Source: Melampsora larici-populina 98AG31
Lineage: Eukaryota > Basidiomycota > Pucciniomycetes > Pucciniales > Melampsoraceae
Length of the DNA stretch: 64,000 nt
Reading direction: 5' to 3'
Assembly (NCBI RefSeq): GCF_000204055.1
Contig: NW_006768825.1
Location: 1-64,000, forward strand
A program made the position numbers and the translations under genes. Numbering within the stretch: the first letter of the stretch is position 1; each line of letters opens with the position of its first letter. The notes under the pieces are model-generated. The model worked only from the letters and a program-made list of their open reading frames with translations, was not told the origin of the DNA and made no database searches. Of the stretch, positions 1-10,596 are shown in pieces.

Positions 1-184
1 GCGGCTGCGTAGACATTAGGGTCAAGCCAAACAAGAACCTCAGCCACTAGCTCATTAAAGCGTTGTACGAATGGCGTAGTACTCTTCCTGTCTGGAGAGA
101 CAGGGGTGCGTTATATAATTTGAGGACATCATTCCATAAATCATCATTCTTCCACCATTCTTCGGTAATTGAGCGCAAGACCAT
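1..184 (-). CDS. Partial coding fragment, truncated by left window edge
   Basis: On the minus strand an open reading begins at an ATG at 184-182 and gives a Trp/Asn/Asp-rich start (motifs EEWWKNDDLWNDV and LYNAPLSLQTG). It then continues in a neighbouring frame as TTPFVQRFNELVAEVLVWL up to the edge. The change of frame near position 75-85 is either an unrecognised short intron or an indel. The composition is protein-like, but I recognise no family. The remainder lies outside the window, so neither the length nor the function can be judged. Confidence 0.35.
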
Positions 185-189
185 AAATC

Positions 190-652
190 ATGTCCATCCA
201 CAAGCAAAACAAATGTCAGACTCAGCCGCGCTCTCCACTGCCCTTCTCGGCAACCAATTCAGACCCAATGTCGAATGCCACTTCAAGCACCAGCTATCGG
301 CATATTGATAAGGCTCGGAAACATACTCGCAGGGCAATTGCACGGGACATGACAAGCAAAAAAATCACAGACATCAAAGAAATACTTCATGGTCACGGAA
401 AATGCAGGCAAGATGCTTCTACGTTTCGACCGGAAATTAGACAGGCACGTGTCCCTCTTCTTGAATGAGCTCTAGAGCACTGTCCTGATGCGAGCCGGCC
501 TGTTATACAGGGTCAGCAAGCCAATATTCTCCTATCAATCGATTTGAACGCGAAAAAAATTCAGATTTACCCAACGGTTTACAAGGAGGTTCGCGAAAAG
601 CGTTTCTACGAAGGTGTGTACTACATAACCTTTCAAGACAAGATGCTGTACT
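190..652 (+). pseudogene. ORF interrupted by one TGA, unknown product
   Basis: A reading frame from ATG 190 runs to TGA 466-468 and then continues open in the same frame for about 60 further codons to a TGA near 652. The downstream part (QQANILLSIDLNAKKIQIYP, VREKRFYEGVYYITFQ) looks at least as protein-like as the upstream part, which suggests a single former gene of about 154 codons. Replacing TGA by CGA (Arg) would restore it. No domain is recognised. It lies head-to-head with the partial minus-strand fragment at the left edge, with the two ATGs almost adjacent. It could also be fortuitous. Confidence 0.3.
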
Positions 653-843
653 GATTGATCTTGACTAAACCACAGGACCCGGCTTCCGTTTTGTAACTAT
701 TTTGTCTTTTGGTGTGTTGATGTCGCTCCTTGAGGAGTACTAGGATCTCTTTTGGTCATAGAATGCTACCTTACCTGAATATCCACTCAGTCAATGTATC
801 TGTGATGAATGAGACCAGTTTTCATAGAATTCTTGAACTTCAA

Positions 844-931
844 ACTTACTTCGAACTTACTTCGAACTTACTTCGAACTTACTTCGAACTTACTTCGAGC
901 TTACTTCGAACTTACTTTGAAATTACTTCAA
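844..931. repeat. 11-bp tandem array, about 8 copies
   Basis: Eight consecutive units of ACTTACTTCGA start at 844. The first five are perfect, units 6 and 7 differ at one base and unit 8 is degenerate. The unit length of 11 is not a multiple of three, so the short ORFs crossing it are artefacts. The flanks (931-980) keep TTCGAA-like fragments, suggesting an older, decayed extension of the array. Confidence 0.9.
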
Positions 932-3170
932 AGTAACTTTGAACCTCGAATTTCAAACTTCCTTCGAATTTCGAAGTAGTGAAAGTCCAAGATGTCTGAT
1001 ACAGGCATACAAATTCAATAGTAAAAAAGAGCCCATTTGGAATGATCCCAAGCAATTCATTAATTGCCCACCAAATTGGTGTTGTACAGAATGGGCGAGT
1101 CACAGAAGACTAGAGAAGGTAAGAAAATCACAGCTTAAAAGAAGGTACAAGATACCACTCAATTTTTTTTTCCAAGCACTCCTCTCAGGTAGTCTTAAGT
1201 ACAGACTGGTATGACGAAGTATTTCTCCGCATTACATCTTTTATGAAAGAAACAGAAGTGTGATATCATAACTCAAATACAAAAAACAATAGGCATAGGT
1301 ACAACCGTTTCCACATCACGGGGCCTTGACGTATATATACAGAGTTGGCAGAGTCACGCGATTTCTTAAAAGATGTACAGACCGCAAGCAAGATTATTAC
1401 TAGACGCAAGATATGAAAAAAAAACCATAAGGGCTATAGCAACGTAGACAAGGAGGATACACCTTATCAACTTGGTAAAAAAAAAGTAGCGTTCAATAGC
1501 TGATGTTGAGTACTCACGTTGATGTCCACCTGATACCTTCAAAGACCAACAAACGGTCCGTATTTACGGAGTACCTTGGCTCTGAAGATGCCAATGACTT
1601 TCTGTTTCAACATGCGAGTGGGAAACACGTGACTGGGTACGAAGTGAAGGACGATTGCTCGGAGGATACCACAAGTAGCCGAGCGAGCGCAAAGGTTGCA
1701 GTCGGGTGACAGGAATTTGACAAAATTTTCCGGTAGGCTAAATATCTTCTTCCAAAATAGAGGGTCACCGTTAGGCGTTGCTCGCGTCGCCCTACTCCTG
1801 ACCGCTATGACGCCGCGGCGCCGATTGCGAATAGGTTGAGCCGGCGCAGGGGTATTGCGTGCCCGATTGGCAGGGGCTGAGCGTCGGCGTACAGGTCGAG
1901 AAGGCAGATTTACGTGCCCGGTAATCGAGATATTTCCAGATATTCTCATGGACATGGTGAAAAATCTATAGGACAGGACAAATTAGACATTGTGAGGAAA
2001 ATTTGGTAATACGGTGAATGTTGTAACTGACTAAAGAAGTGAAAACGTGATCTAAGTGAGTGGATGCCACGCGATGATACGGCAGGTCAACTATTCCGTA
2101 AGGTGATTCCAGATCGTGCTTGAAAGCGCAGCAATGTATGACTTCGTAAAGACTATATAGAAGGAAGAGAAATCAGAAAGCTGTTGGGAAGATATGGTGA
2201 TACTATCAATATTCTGACTGACCCGAACAGCAAAAGCGGGATTGTTGAAGTGAGCAGATGAAATGTTATGATGTCTGAGTTCAGATGTTTGAGGTGGGAA
2301 TCCCGGATCTTGGCTTGGAAGTGAATTGATATATGAGTTGTCGTTATCCTTTATGGTGTGTTTACAGAGAGGATCATACAACGCGAACCCCTTGTCGCAC
2401 AAATCAGTGGTAAGATGCGCTCCTTTCAAGCAGTCTCGCCGCTACTCACGCGCTCGAGAACACGCCATCGACAATGAAGTTGTCATGCTCAGCGGTAGAA
2501 TAGAGCCCGCATAAACAAAGTATGTTTGGCTGCTCATTACGATTGTGCTACTTTAATGGGTCCCCCTACTTTAACTAATCCTTTTAAGGGCTTGTAGCCC
2601 ACCTTACCGACGCGATTTTCGGCTTATCACGGCCACCCCAGTGCACGTAAAACAAATCTCCATATTAGTCCCACCGCTATGGCCGTTTTACGTAGCCATC
2701 TTTAGAGGGTTGTTTCCCATCAATTTTGTTCATGAAGTTCTTTGTTATTCCAACAGAGTTGTTTTCAAAGGGAAGAGTATAACGTGAAGCCGTTCTTGTG
2801 TAAAAATTGCGTATCACGCGCTCCCCTTAGGCTTCGAGCCACGTGCTGATTTCGGCACTGCTACGCACCTGTGAAGGTGGTACTGTGGAACAAAGGAGTC
2901 GCGAACAAAGCCGTAGTTGCTCAGTGCGATCGTGTTGAGGCCAGGTCACTTCAAGCTTGAACGTCCATAACCTCCACCTCTACGGCTTCTTCTCTAGATC
3001 ATCTCTCCAGATTTCTCTTCACCTATTCAGCTTGATTAATCTTGAGAAAACGAACGCCCACTCGAAACTGGTATGCAGTAGCAACAATCATCCTTTATCC
3101 ACTTTTTCTAGTCTTCACCATCTGCTTGACCTCTGAAGCGCGAACTTCTTTTCAACATCCACTCTTGTAG
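932..3170. other. No convincing gene
   Basis: I see no gene with convincing splice sites or domains here. A 138-codon Arg/Pro-rich minus-strand ORF (1539-1955) overlaps a plus-strand ORF and has no recognisable motif. The last 250 bp before 3171 are pyrimidine-rich (CTCCACCTCTACGG, CTTCTTCTCTAG), as expected for the promoter and leader of the gene at 3171. Confidence 0.4.
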
Positions 3171-4104
3171 ATGAAGCTCCGCCGCGCACCACGAATCTTC
3201 CACAAGATTCGGAAGCTAACTGATAGGCTTACCAACAGAGTCCGTGGACGTGACGGTAAGAATTGGCCTTGATTAATGAGGTGGACCACTTTTTTACGAA
3301 TGTAACTTTGCCCTCACTTCTGTAGATGTCGAACGTAAACTGATGGAAACGAAGCAAACTATGCTGCCGAGATTGATGATTGCAAAGATTTCTGCCCACA
3401 CTGACGACGGCACCCCTCGAACCGGATCTGAAAGTGCACCCGAATCCCATCTCGAAGAGAACCTGGCACATGAACATGGCGCCTTGGTCTCCCTTGAATC
3501 TTCCGCTTCGGAAATCGGTCCTGCTTCGATTGTTGCGATTGCCAATCAATCTTTAAGCTCACAAGACCAGGTGAGTTTGAAAGGCTATGTATCTAGCTAG
3601 GATGCAGGAGCTGACCACCCACGCACCATCTCGTACTCTGAACCGGTTGTGTAAGGCTCTGTCATTGACCGAGAATGTTCCTTCTGAAATTGAAGAGGTT
3701 GAGGGAGCGTCGTCTAGTATTTCTCTGGTGTCAGTGAGAAAGCGACCCTACGAAGAAGCAAATGGCTTGGCAGTCCATCCAGATTTGGTCATCAAGCGAG
3801 CAAAACATTCGATTGTACACAACTACGCGGCAGTCTTGCGCCTCATGAAGGACATGTATTTGAATGTGAGAGACATCATCTGTGGTCAGTCGGCGATTTT
3901 AGATACATTATATCAACTGAGTAGTTTACTAACTTGATATCCTTAGACCAAGGGCCTGAAATTGATCGAGTTACATCGATGGAGATTAAATACGCTCAAG
4001 TGCTTAGCGAAATGAGGAGCATGTTTTCACAAGTTGAACATTACTTTCAGGAACTTCTCTTGGATGAAAAGGATACTGTCATGTATGAAGCGGGTCATAT
4101 CTGA
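3171..4104 (+). CDS. Four-exon gene of unknown function, 254 aa
   Basis: Exons 3171-3255, 3326-3570, 3608-3884 and 3947-4104 join in frame to 255 codons with a TGA stop at 4102. Introns are 70, 37 and 62 nt, with donors GTAAGA, GTGAGT and GTCAGT and acceptors TGTAG, TGCAG and CTTAG; the 37-nt intron is unusually short. The protein starts very basic (MKLRRAPRIFHKIRKL), has a Ser/Glu-rich middle, and contains two basic clusters (RKRPYEE and VIKRAKH) that could serve as nuclear localisation signals. The C-terminal quarter is charged and probably helical (YAQVLSEMRSMFSQVEHYF). I recognise no domain. The consistent intron phases, complete start-to-stop model and pyrimidine-rich leader argue for a real gene, perhaps rust-specific. 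Nothing in the neighbourhood suggests a role. Confidence 0.6.
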
Positions 4105-4383
4105 GTTTTGTATTGACAGAGCTTTGTGTTGTTATGTGATTTTCTGGGTCTGTTTGGAATTAAGGTTGTCCGGAGTTCCCTACTGTGCATCTAGCCCTCT
4201 GGATGACTTTTGTTTCCACCTTTGTTTTCAATTCTTTCCTCACCTTTTACATAAATCTGGCCTTTTAATTACGTGGCACGCTTTTTGCTCATGCCATCAA
4301 AACTTAGCATTTGCTTACAGAAACAGCTGAAGGTATTTTTGAGCATCAATTTTGATCTCCTGCTTAAAGGTTGGGACGTTCAA

Positions 4384-4580
4384 AGGTTAATGTTACCTTC
4401 GAAAGTTAACATTAACTTTCGAGGTTAACATTAACTTTCGGGGTTAACATTAACTTTTGAAGTTAACATTAACTTTTGAAGTTAACAATAACTTTTGATG
4501 TTAACATTAACTTTCGAAGTTGACATTACCTTTCAAAGTTAACATTAACTTTTGAAGTTAACATTTCAAAGTTAACATGC
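4384..4580. repeat. 19-bp tandem array containing GTTAAC palindromes
   Basis: About ten diverged units of roughly AAGTTAACATTAACTTTTG follow each other. Each carries the palindrome GTTAAC and usually a second half-palindrome TTAACTTT. Units vary by CG/TG changes (TTTCG versus TTTTG), consistent with decay at CpG. The array lies about 280 bp downstream of the gene ending at 4104. Confidence 0.85.
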
Positions 4581-4789
4581 TGAGCCTCAGACCTATCATT
4601 TGGAGCTAGTAAATGGAAACTCAAACACGGGCAAATTTTGATTTGAAATTCAAAGACATTAAATTCCAGAAGCCCTATCAACGCTTGCTCACTTTTTACT
4701 TTATTGTCAAAATTTTGTATGCAACACAAAATTTTGTATGCAACGTTTTTTTTATGGATCACAAGAGAAAATGCGAACCTCATTCGCAA

Positions 4790-5160
4790 ATTAGACTGCA
4801 TCGGATATGGTGGGATTGGGTCGAAAGATGATCACCGATTTTGTATCGGGCGCGAGATTGCATCGGGGATGCGGGGTAGATGCGGCCTCGGTTGAGGGCT
4901 ACGCGATGGGATGATTCTATCGCATTCGGGTTTGAGTCGGAAACGTACTTTGCATGTTTGCATCGGGCTGAGGCTCAGTCGGATGCCACGTACCCGGTTT
5001 GAAATCGGAGCTGTCTTCGATCGGATCAGCCCGCCCGTTTTTGAAACGGACTGAACAATCAGTCGCGTGATGCGTGCTCGATTGCAGATCGGAAGTCTGT
5101 CTAATCGCATGACTTGGGCGCGATTCTGCATCGGGGCGCCCTTCCCGAAATGACAACAGG
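4790..5160. repeat. Degenerate GC-richer repeat with TGCATCGGG motif
   Basis: The motif TGCATCGG(G) or TGTATCGGG recurs at irregular spacing (near 4797, 4842, 4859, 4958, 5127), mixed with GATCGGA/GATCGGAT variants. The block is GC-rich compared with its surroundings. ORFs on both strands across it are Arg/Pro-rich and look like repeat shadows. It sits where the pol region of the adjacent gypsy fragment should be, so the element is cut off here. Confidence 0.5.
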
Positions 5161-5265
5161 AAGGGCTTTCCGACGTGAATTTCTTGGCGGTGTGTTCCAG
5201 TCAATGCGATGCCCGTTCTTGCGTAACCAGGGCATCCCAAGTATAGCATCGTATGAATCTTTGAT

Positions 5266-5625
5266 TTATGTTACTAAGAATTTTGTTTTGGATTTGTCGT
5301 CGTCAATATACAGGTCTGCATCATGAGCAACGGTGCGAGGGGCTCCGTCGAAGCCATACACTTCGCCGACGTTTGATAGCTTCGACACCGGTAATCCAGT
5401 CCGGTCAGCGAACTTCTTGCCAAGCACTACGTGGGTGGATCCACAATCGATCAAGGCATGGGCTAGGACGCTATTGGGGTTTGGGGATGTGGCGCAGGGG
5501 GTCTCAGAGAGGGAAATAGAGGTAAACACACGGGGGTCATGGTTCTTAATTGCATTCATATTAAGTGAGTCTAATTCCATCCCTGATCCTTCCTTACTCC
5601 GGCCCGGGGGTGGCACATCCGTCAC
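5266..5625 (-). pseudogene. N-terminal part of gypsy protease
   Basis: An open frame continuing from the end of gag in the -1 phase, with no ATG of its own at the junction. It contains ALIDCGSTHVVL, an aspartic-protease active site with Cys-Gly-Ser in place of the more usual Ser/Thr-Gly-Ala, followed by GKKFADRTGLPV and YGFDGAPRTV, both typical of retroelement proteases. The frame ends after about 119 codons at the truncation point, before the flap and the second conserved glycine region are complete. Confidence 0.75.
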
Positions 5626-6722
5626 TCCCGAGCTGCGCCATTTTTTGATGTATCTGCCGCTGATGATGATGAAGCTGATTTCCCTAATCCCACCTGCAGC
5701 GCCGCTATCTTAGCCTCTAATTCCGCTATCTTGCCTTTACCACCCTGACCACCTCTACCTCTCCCCCTACTTTTCGAAGGACACCAACGAGCCAAATGGT
5801 CCTTCTTCCCACAATGAAAGCATAGCCGGTCCGATACCCGACGATTGTACTCATCCGAAGAGATGTTGAACCGTGCAGATGATATGTCCATCGCATCTGG
5901 ATTGGTGGTACGAGTAACAGTGGCTGGGTCGACTACTTCTCCTCTTAAATCGTTGTCAATAGCGCACGCAAGTTTGGTGATACTCTTGAGGTCTTCGAAG
6001 TGGTCGCGAATCATAGGGATTCGGACTGCGCTTTTCAGCCCTTGGTGGTAGTGACTGATGAGCGTTGGGAGCTCCCATTTGGTGGTAGGTGCTAGCTGGT
6101 TGAAGCGAATTGTGTACTCGGCCGCTGACTTAGTTTGTTTCAAGGCTCGGAGTGCGGCCTCAGCTCGCTTTTGTCGGTCCGAATCGAAAAACACAGACTC
6201 GAAGGCTTGTGTGAATTCCAGGTACGTGACAGGGTTCGTTCGAGTTTCGGCGGGTTCTAGGATACGCTGAAGGAACGGTTGGGCCCATTTGATCGCCTCA
6301 CCGGTCAGGTACGAGATGGCGAACATCACCTTGGCGTCGTCGGTCGTAAAAAGCGCTCGATTCATAGCGATGTAGATACCAACCTGGCTGGCGTACGCCT
6401 CTGCTAAGGCGCCTCGAGCACCCTCATATTTGTCGGGGGTGGCGACCTTGATGGAGGGCGTAACGGTGCTGGTGGTGGGAGCTGGTGGTGGGGGTTGTGG
6501 TGCGCTGGGCTGAGCGGGAGGGGTATTAGTTGGTCCAGGTGCAGTACCATCGATTTGAGCAGTCTCCATTTGGGAAACTCTGGCTTCGGCCTGAGTGCGT
6601 CGATTGGTCTCTTCGGCGAGTTGAGCAGCCAATTCGGCTCTCTGGGCTGTCTCTTGGTTCAGCCGAGTGTTGAGGTCGGCCAGTTGCTGGGCCAGGCGGT
6701 TCATCTCTTCGATAGTGGCCAT
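5622..6722 (-). CDS. Ty3/gypsy Gag, 366 aa
   Basis: A full-length Gag from ATG 6722 to TGA 5622. Residues 1-60 form a Gln/Glu-rich coiled coil (LAQQLADLNTRLNQETAQ), followed by a Pro-rich linker. The capsid-like region (about 90-260) carries family hallmarks such as FAISYLTGEAIKWAQPF and ALRALKQTKSAAEYTIRFN. Near residue 300 lies one CCHC zinc knuckle (CFHCGKKDHLARWC), then a Gly/Arg-rich stretch. In the family this protein forms the virus-like particle and binds element RNA. The protease continues in the -1 frame just past the stop, so Gag-Pol was made either by -1 frameshifting or the copy has an indel. The rest of pol is missing, so this copy cannot be autonomous. Confidence 0.9.
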   Translation of the reverse strand: MATIEEMNRLAQQLADLNTRLNQETAQRAELAAQLAEETNRRTQAEARVSQMETAQIDGTAPGPTNTPPAQPSAPQPPPPAPTTSTVTPSIKVATPDKYEGARGALAEAYASQVGIYIAMNRALFTTDDAKVMFAISYLTGEAIKWAQPFLQRILEPAETRTNPVTYLEFTQAFESVFFDSDRQKRAEAALRALKQTKSAAEYTIRFNQLAPTTKWELPTLISHYHQGLKSAVRIPMIRDHFEDLKSITKLACAIDNDLRGEVVDPATVTRTTNPDAMDISSARFNISSDEYNRRVSDRLCFHCGKKDHLARWCPSKSRGRGRGGQGGKGKIAELEAKIAALQVGLGKSASSSSAADTSKNGAARE

Positions 6723-6896
6723 TGGAACTGATGCGGGATTATCAGCGTCGACTTCGTACCAAGAGGTGCTTTCAGAAGTGCTTTCTGTCGACTCTGTCTC
6801 TTTGGACGGTGGTTGGTAGGACGGCGTGGTGGGTTTGGGTTTGCGGTATAGCTTTCAAATCTTCTCAATTTACTTCTAACTAAGTTCTGATAACTA

Positions 6897-7234
6897 TGCT
6901 TCAATCAATAACTTGCTTCTTCTTTTCTTCTTCTCTATAAAATTTTTTTTTAAACTTCTTCTTTTCTTCTTTTCAAATTTTCTTTTAAACTTCTTCTTTT
7001 TCTTCTGCTTGTATTATTTTCCTTCTGTCTATCTCGGGTAGATGCTACAATGTGTTATGGCCGGCTTCAGGGGACCTTGCTTGGGGACAGAGAGAAGGGA
7101 AAGGGTGCTAAGTACGTGGTAATGTTATTGTAGCATGAGGAGCAATACAAGTGGAGCGCTGGGCTCGTATGAGGTTGAGAGTCTCACATGTCACAGGTTG
7201 TGACAGATCCATGATCCGTGATAGGATCATAACA
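6897..7234 (-). repeat. Putative 5' LTR of the gypsy fragment
   Basis: Read on the minus strand, the segment begins TGTTATGATCC at 7234 and ends GATTGAAGCA at 6897, giving the usual TG...CA ends (338 bp). The stretch following it (TAGTTATCAGAAC) may be the primer-binding region. A purine-rich GAAGAAGAAAAG tract fills its last third. With no second LTR in the window, the borders are a judgement from the TG/CA ends and the position upstream of gag. Confidence 0.45.
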
Positions 7235-9656
7235 TTTTTTACATTTTTTTTAAAAAAGATTGGTCAAGTTTTATACACTACTGTAAAATTTTAAGCTTGA
7301 CCATCTATACATAGGAAATCTGTTGTATGATGGTGGTCATAAAAAGAAACTTGATCATTTCAATCAACCAAGCTTTTTATAACTCAACCATGTAATGAAA
7401 TATTGCTGGTTAACCAAGCAAATCAATTCCAATACATCCTCACCTGACCTTTCCAAAGGTCTTTTTTATCTTTTCTTTAAGAAGATTTTCTTTTTTCTTT
7501 TGTTTATTTTTCATGATGTCTGGCCATGTTTTATTTTTAAAAAAGTTATTCATAAAAGCTATATTAGCCATGTTCAAACCCAACCCAGTTGACACAAAAA
7601 CCCGGTACACCTGGTTGCATTTCTGGTGGTAACTTTGCAAGGAAAAATTGGACTGCTCATGTAGAATTCACAATTATGTATAGAAATATGCCTTATAAAA
7701 GAAGGCTGTCAACAACAAAAATGTAGAGAAGCATATTTCAAAGTGGAATATAAAATTTACTGTATATGTATATTGATAAAGATTGAAGATATTCAAGATC
7801 CAAGTCTTATAGTTGCTCTCAAAGTAGACCCAGTTTCAAAAAAAACCAGTCAACCCAGTTGACTTTTTGGCTGTAAGATATCAAAAAATGTCAAGCCAAT
7901 ACACAAAGTTACTGTCAAAAAGCAACTGGGTCATCCAGGTTTTATTAAAACCAGGTCAACTTTGTCTTTGAGAGCCACTTGTGTATAGTACCAAAAATGT
8001 ATTTTAATCCACGATTTTTTTCAAACCTCAATAACTCAGTCAATTTACATAAAGTTTAAAAAACTGTATATTCTTGATCTGTGAATACAGGATCAGGTGT
8101 CAGATTTATGATGTCACATTATGGCATCAGAATTCTGGTATCGTTGGTAGTGCCGAGAAGCGTCAAAGGTTGGACCAGCAAGTATTACTCTGCCAACTTG
8201 AGGCCGAGCCACAAAACTCACTGAATTTGGGAGCCAAGGATACTGTTGGACTCCTGACATTGATGGCAATCCAGATATGCCATTGGAAATTCAATATTTG
8301 AACTTCTTGTTTTAGTTGGTTTCTACAACATAACTAAATCTTGTCTTGAAGTGTAGTTTTTGATAAATATCCGGTCCGAGATTTGACGCTTCTCGGCACT
8401 AGCAACCATAGTATGATGGGTGAATGACCCCAATATCACAGCTGTTGTAAGATCTGTTGGCAGATTTTGAGAGCTTTGTGTTGTTGCTAGATTTAATGTA
8501 GAGCTCAAAAACTCAAAACAGCCCTTTTGAGATTAATAACTCTACTTCCCATTGGTCCAATCTGCACCAGGAAAATAGAGTTCACTCTGAAAGTGATATA
8601 GTTTGGAGTTTTTGACTTCAAAAGTTAAATCTGGTGGCAACAATTTTCTTCAAAAATCTGCCAGTAGATCTTACAGGCTGTATGTTGAAATCATTTTGAA
8701 GTCATTTTGAAATCTTGGTGAATTCTTAGTGAAGCCCTGATAAAGTCACAGTAGTCTCTGGCCTGCCAGTGAATAGTAGCTGGAGGCTGTGAATGCTATA
8801 TATCATTTTTTTAGTATTGTGGTAGTTACATTTTTTGTTGTACACACGGCTAGCCACCCCATAGGTTGTTGTTTGTTTAGACATGATGTTATTTGTCCTT
8901 TTGGGGAATCGGGACCAGGACTTTTTTTGTGAGTTGTGTTCTTTGTGATTTCAAGTACCAATCATTGACAGTTCCATAAAGAAACCAAATTTGAAAAGGG
9001 GGCTCAGGTCAAAAATTTTATGGTGTTTTCTTGAAAAACCAGGGAAATGTTTTATATACAACAAATCAAGTTTCTTGAGAAGCCATCAATGCATAATTTG
9101 TTTTCTTTTGTGGGTGTTTGTTGCTTATGATATCAGTCTCTGTAGACACTTTTCCTTTACTTTTTCCTCACATTGTTTGTCTATTTTTCTTTGATTTATA
9201 GTTGTTTGGGTTTACTCATTGCTGTAAACTTAGGTAAATTTCCTGCTCATCAAGGATAGGGGATTTCTTTTTCATGGTCGAAGCAGAAAAATTGCTTGAC
9301 CTGAGCCCCTTTAATGAAGCTGTCTTGGCGTATGTAGCAACTGTTACCGTGAACAAAACACAGCCTCAACACGAGTTCGGGCGGGGACGAGAATGAAAAC
9401 TCTATCACTCTGTTGCCGTATTTGGCCATAACTCATATTACACAGCCGAGAGACCTCTTTAATCCCATGAAAGCTTCAAGCTGATTCCCATTGAACTTCC
9501 GAGTCAGTTCTTCATTTTCAACTTTCAAGACAGCACCACTTCAAACCATTCGATTCCACTCACCGATATCATCATCATCAACTCAATCAAATCAAAACAC
9601 CATCAATCAAACCATTCAGAAATACCATCCAAAAAGATCATATTCATCAACTCATC
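7235..9656. other. Gene-free AT-rich DNA with repeat copy
   Basis: Apart from the dispersed repeat copy at about 7645-8791 I see no gene. The last 200 bp before 9657 are rich in CA and TCA, as expected for the leader of the synaptobrevin gene. Short ORFs elsewhere are scattered over both strands without domains. Confidence 0.5.
7645..8791 (+). repeat. Diverged copy of the 14619-16428 TIR element
   Basis: The block from 7652 (GACTGCTCATGTAGAATTCA) to about 8140 matches the right half of the element at 15236-16428, and 8680-8791 matches its end (TAGTCTCTGGCCTGCCAG, then GGCTGTG). The middle (about 8150-8670) is a different sequence containing GTGCCGAGAAGCGTCAAAG and its reverse complement near 8387, i.e. 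a further insertion with inverted ends. The site occupied by the 730-bp insertion in the other copy is empty here. Confidence 0.65.
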
Positions 9657-10500
9657 ATGCCACCATCAGCAGAACCATATGATCCTTACATTCCTGGAAG
9701 TCAACCCGGTCCTAATAAAGGAAATGCTAAAACTCAAGCTATTCAAGCTCAGGTGAATTCAACTTTCGAATTGTTTTATCCTCAATCTTTAAATCCATAA
9801 TCACTTTATCAAACCAGATCAAGAACGAGATCATTTTCAACCGATGATCACTTATATGGCGCATACATTTGTTTTGGTTGGGACCTTCCGGATATATCCA
9901 AACCAGCTTCCAATATGAGATCGATCCTTTAGATCCTACTGCTACGTCTATCCTTGACTGGAATCATCATTGAAACTGATCTGTCGCATTACAAACATAA
10001 CGACCCAAGCTCTTTCCTCTATCAGATTGCTAACGTTGTGTTTTCTTTTCCCTTCATCAAAGATCGATGACACAGTCGGGATCATGCGTGATAACATCAC
10101 TAAAGTAGCAGAACGAGGAGAAAGATTAGATGCTTTACAGGATAAAACTGGTAAGCTGATCTCATCCTTTTGTTGAACCTGTTTCAGATCACTAGGAACT
10201 AAATCATGAGACCTAATGCATTATACTTTGTTTGATTTTGTTCAGACAATCTGGCTGTATCAGCTCAAGGCTTCAGACGGGGAGCAAACCGAGTAAGGAA
10301 ACAGATGTGGTGGAAAGATATGAAGATGAGATTGTATATCGGTTTGGGTATCATCATTCTACTTGTTATCATTATTGTACCGATAGTCGGTAAGTTTCTC
10401 ATCTCATTCACTTGCCCATTCCGGCTTGTTTTTCTCGAATCGAATCTTTTACATTTACTGAGGTGATTGATATTTGTTGTTTTTAGTGAAAAACAAATAG
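9657..10500 (+). CDS. SNC1: Synaptobrevin/VAMP R-SNARE, Snc1/Snc2 type, 113 aa
   Basis: Exons 9657-9752, 10063-10150, 10246-10389 and 10487-10500 join to 114 codons, with all donors GTRAGY-like or GTGAAT and acceptors AAAG, TTCAG and TTTTAG. The protein is a v-SNARE of secretory vesicles that pairs with plasma-membrane syntaxin and SNAP25-type partners in exocytosis and endocytic recycling. A short Pro-rich head (residues 1-25) precedes the R-SNARE motif, from [19 protein letters not shown] through [13 protein letters not shown] (zero-layer Arg) to [21 protein letters not shown] single tail anchor follows ([19 protein letters not shown]) and the protein ends in VKNK. Length and motif match the family without gaps. 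The first intron (310 nt) is much longer than the others. The last exon encodes only four residues and the stop. The symbol refers to the yeast orthologue pair SNC1/SNC2. Confidence 0.95.
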
Positions 10501-10522
10501 GATAAAGCGCACGTGACCTCAG

Positions 10523-10596
10523 GTATGTCTTTTCATTTGGCTGACTTCACCTGAATGTTGGTTGATATTGATCGCTTTACATCTGGGGAATTGCAG
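10523..10596 (+). other. Possible 3' UTR intron of the synaptobrevin gene
   Basis: Twenty-two bases after the stop, CTCAG|GTATGT starts a segment ending GAATTGCAG at 10596. Donor, acceptor and length (74 nt) fit the other introns of this gene, so the 3' untranslated region may be spliced. It is not supported by coding content. Confidence 0.4.

Larger units (their letters stand above)
5266..7234 (-). mobile_element. Truncated Ty3/gypsy retrotransposon (5' LTR, gag, part of protease)
   Basis: On the minus strand a putative LTR (7234-6897) is followed by a short leader, a gag ORF (6722-5622) and the first part of a protease (to about 5266). No reverse transcriptase, RNase H, integrase or 3' LTR follows; the sequence changes to the TGCATCGG repeat block. 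This is therefore only the 5' half of an element, truncated within pro-pol. Confidence 0.75.

Noticed and set aside
4832..5249. Arg-rich minus-strand ORFs as continuation of gypsy pol
   Set aside because: They follow the TGCATCGG repeat, and no reverse transcriptase, RNase H or integrase motif occurs in any frame.
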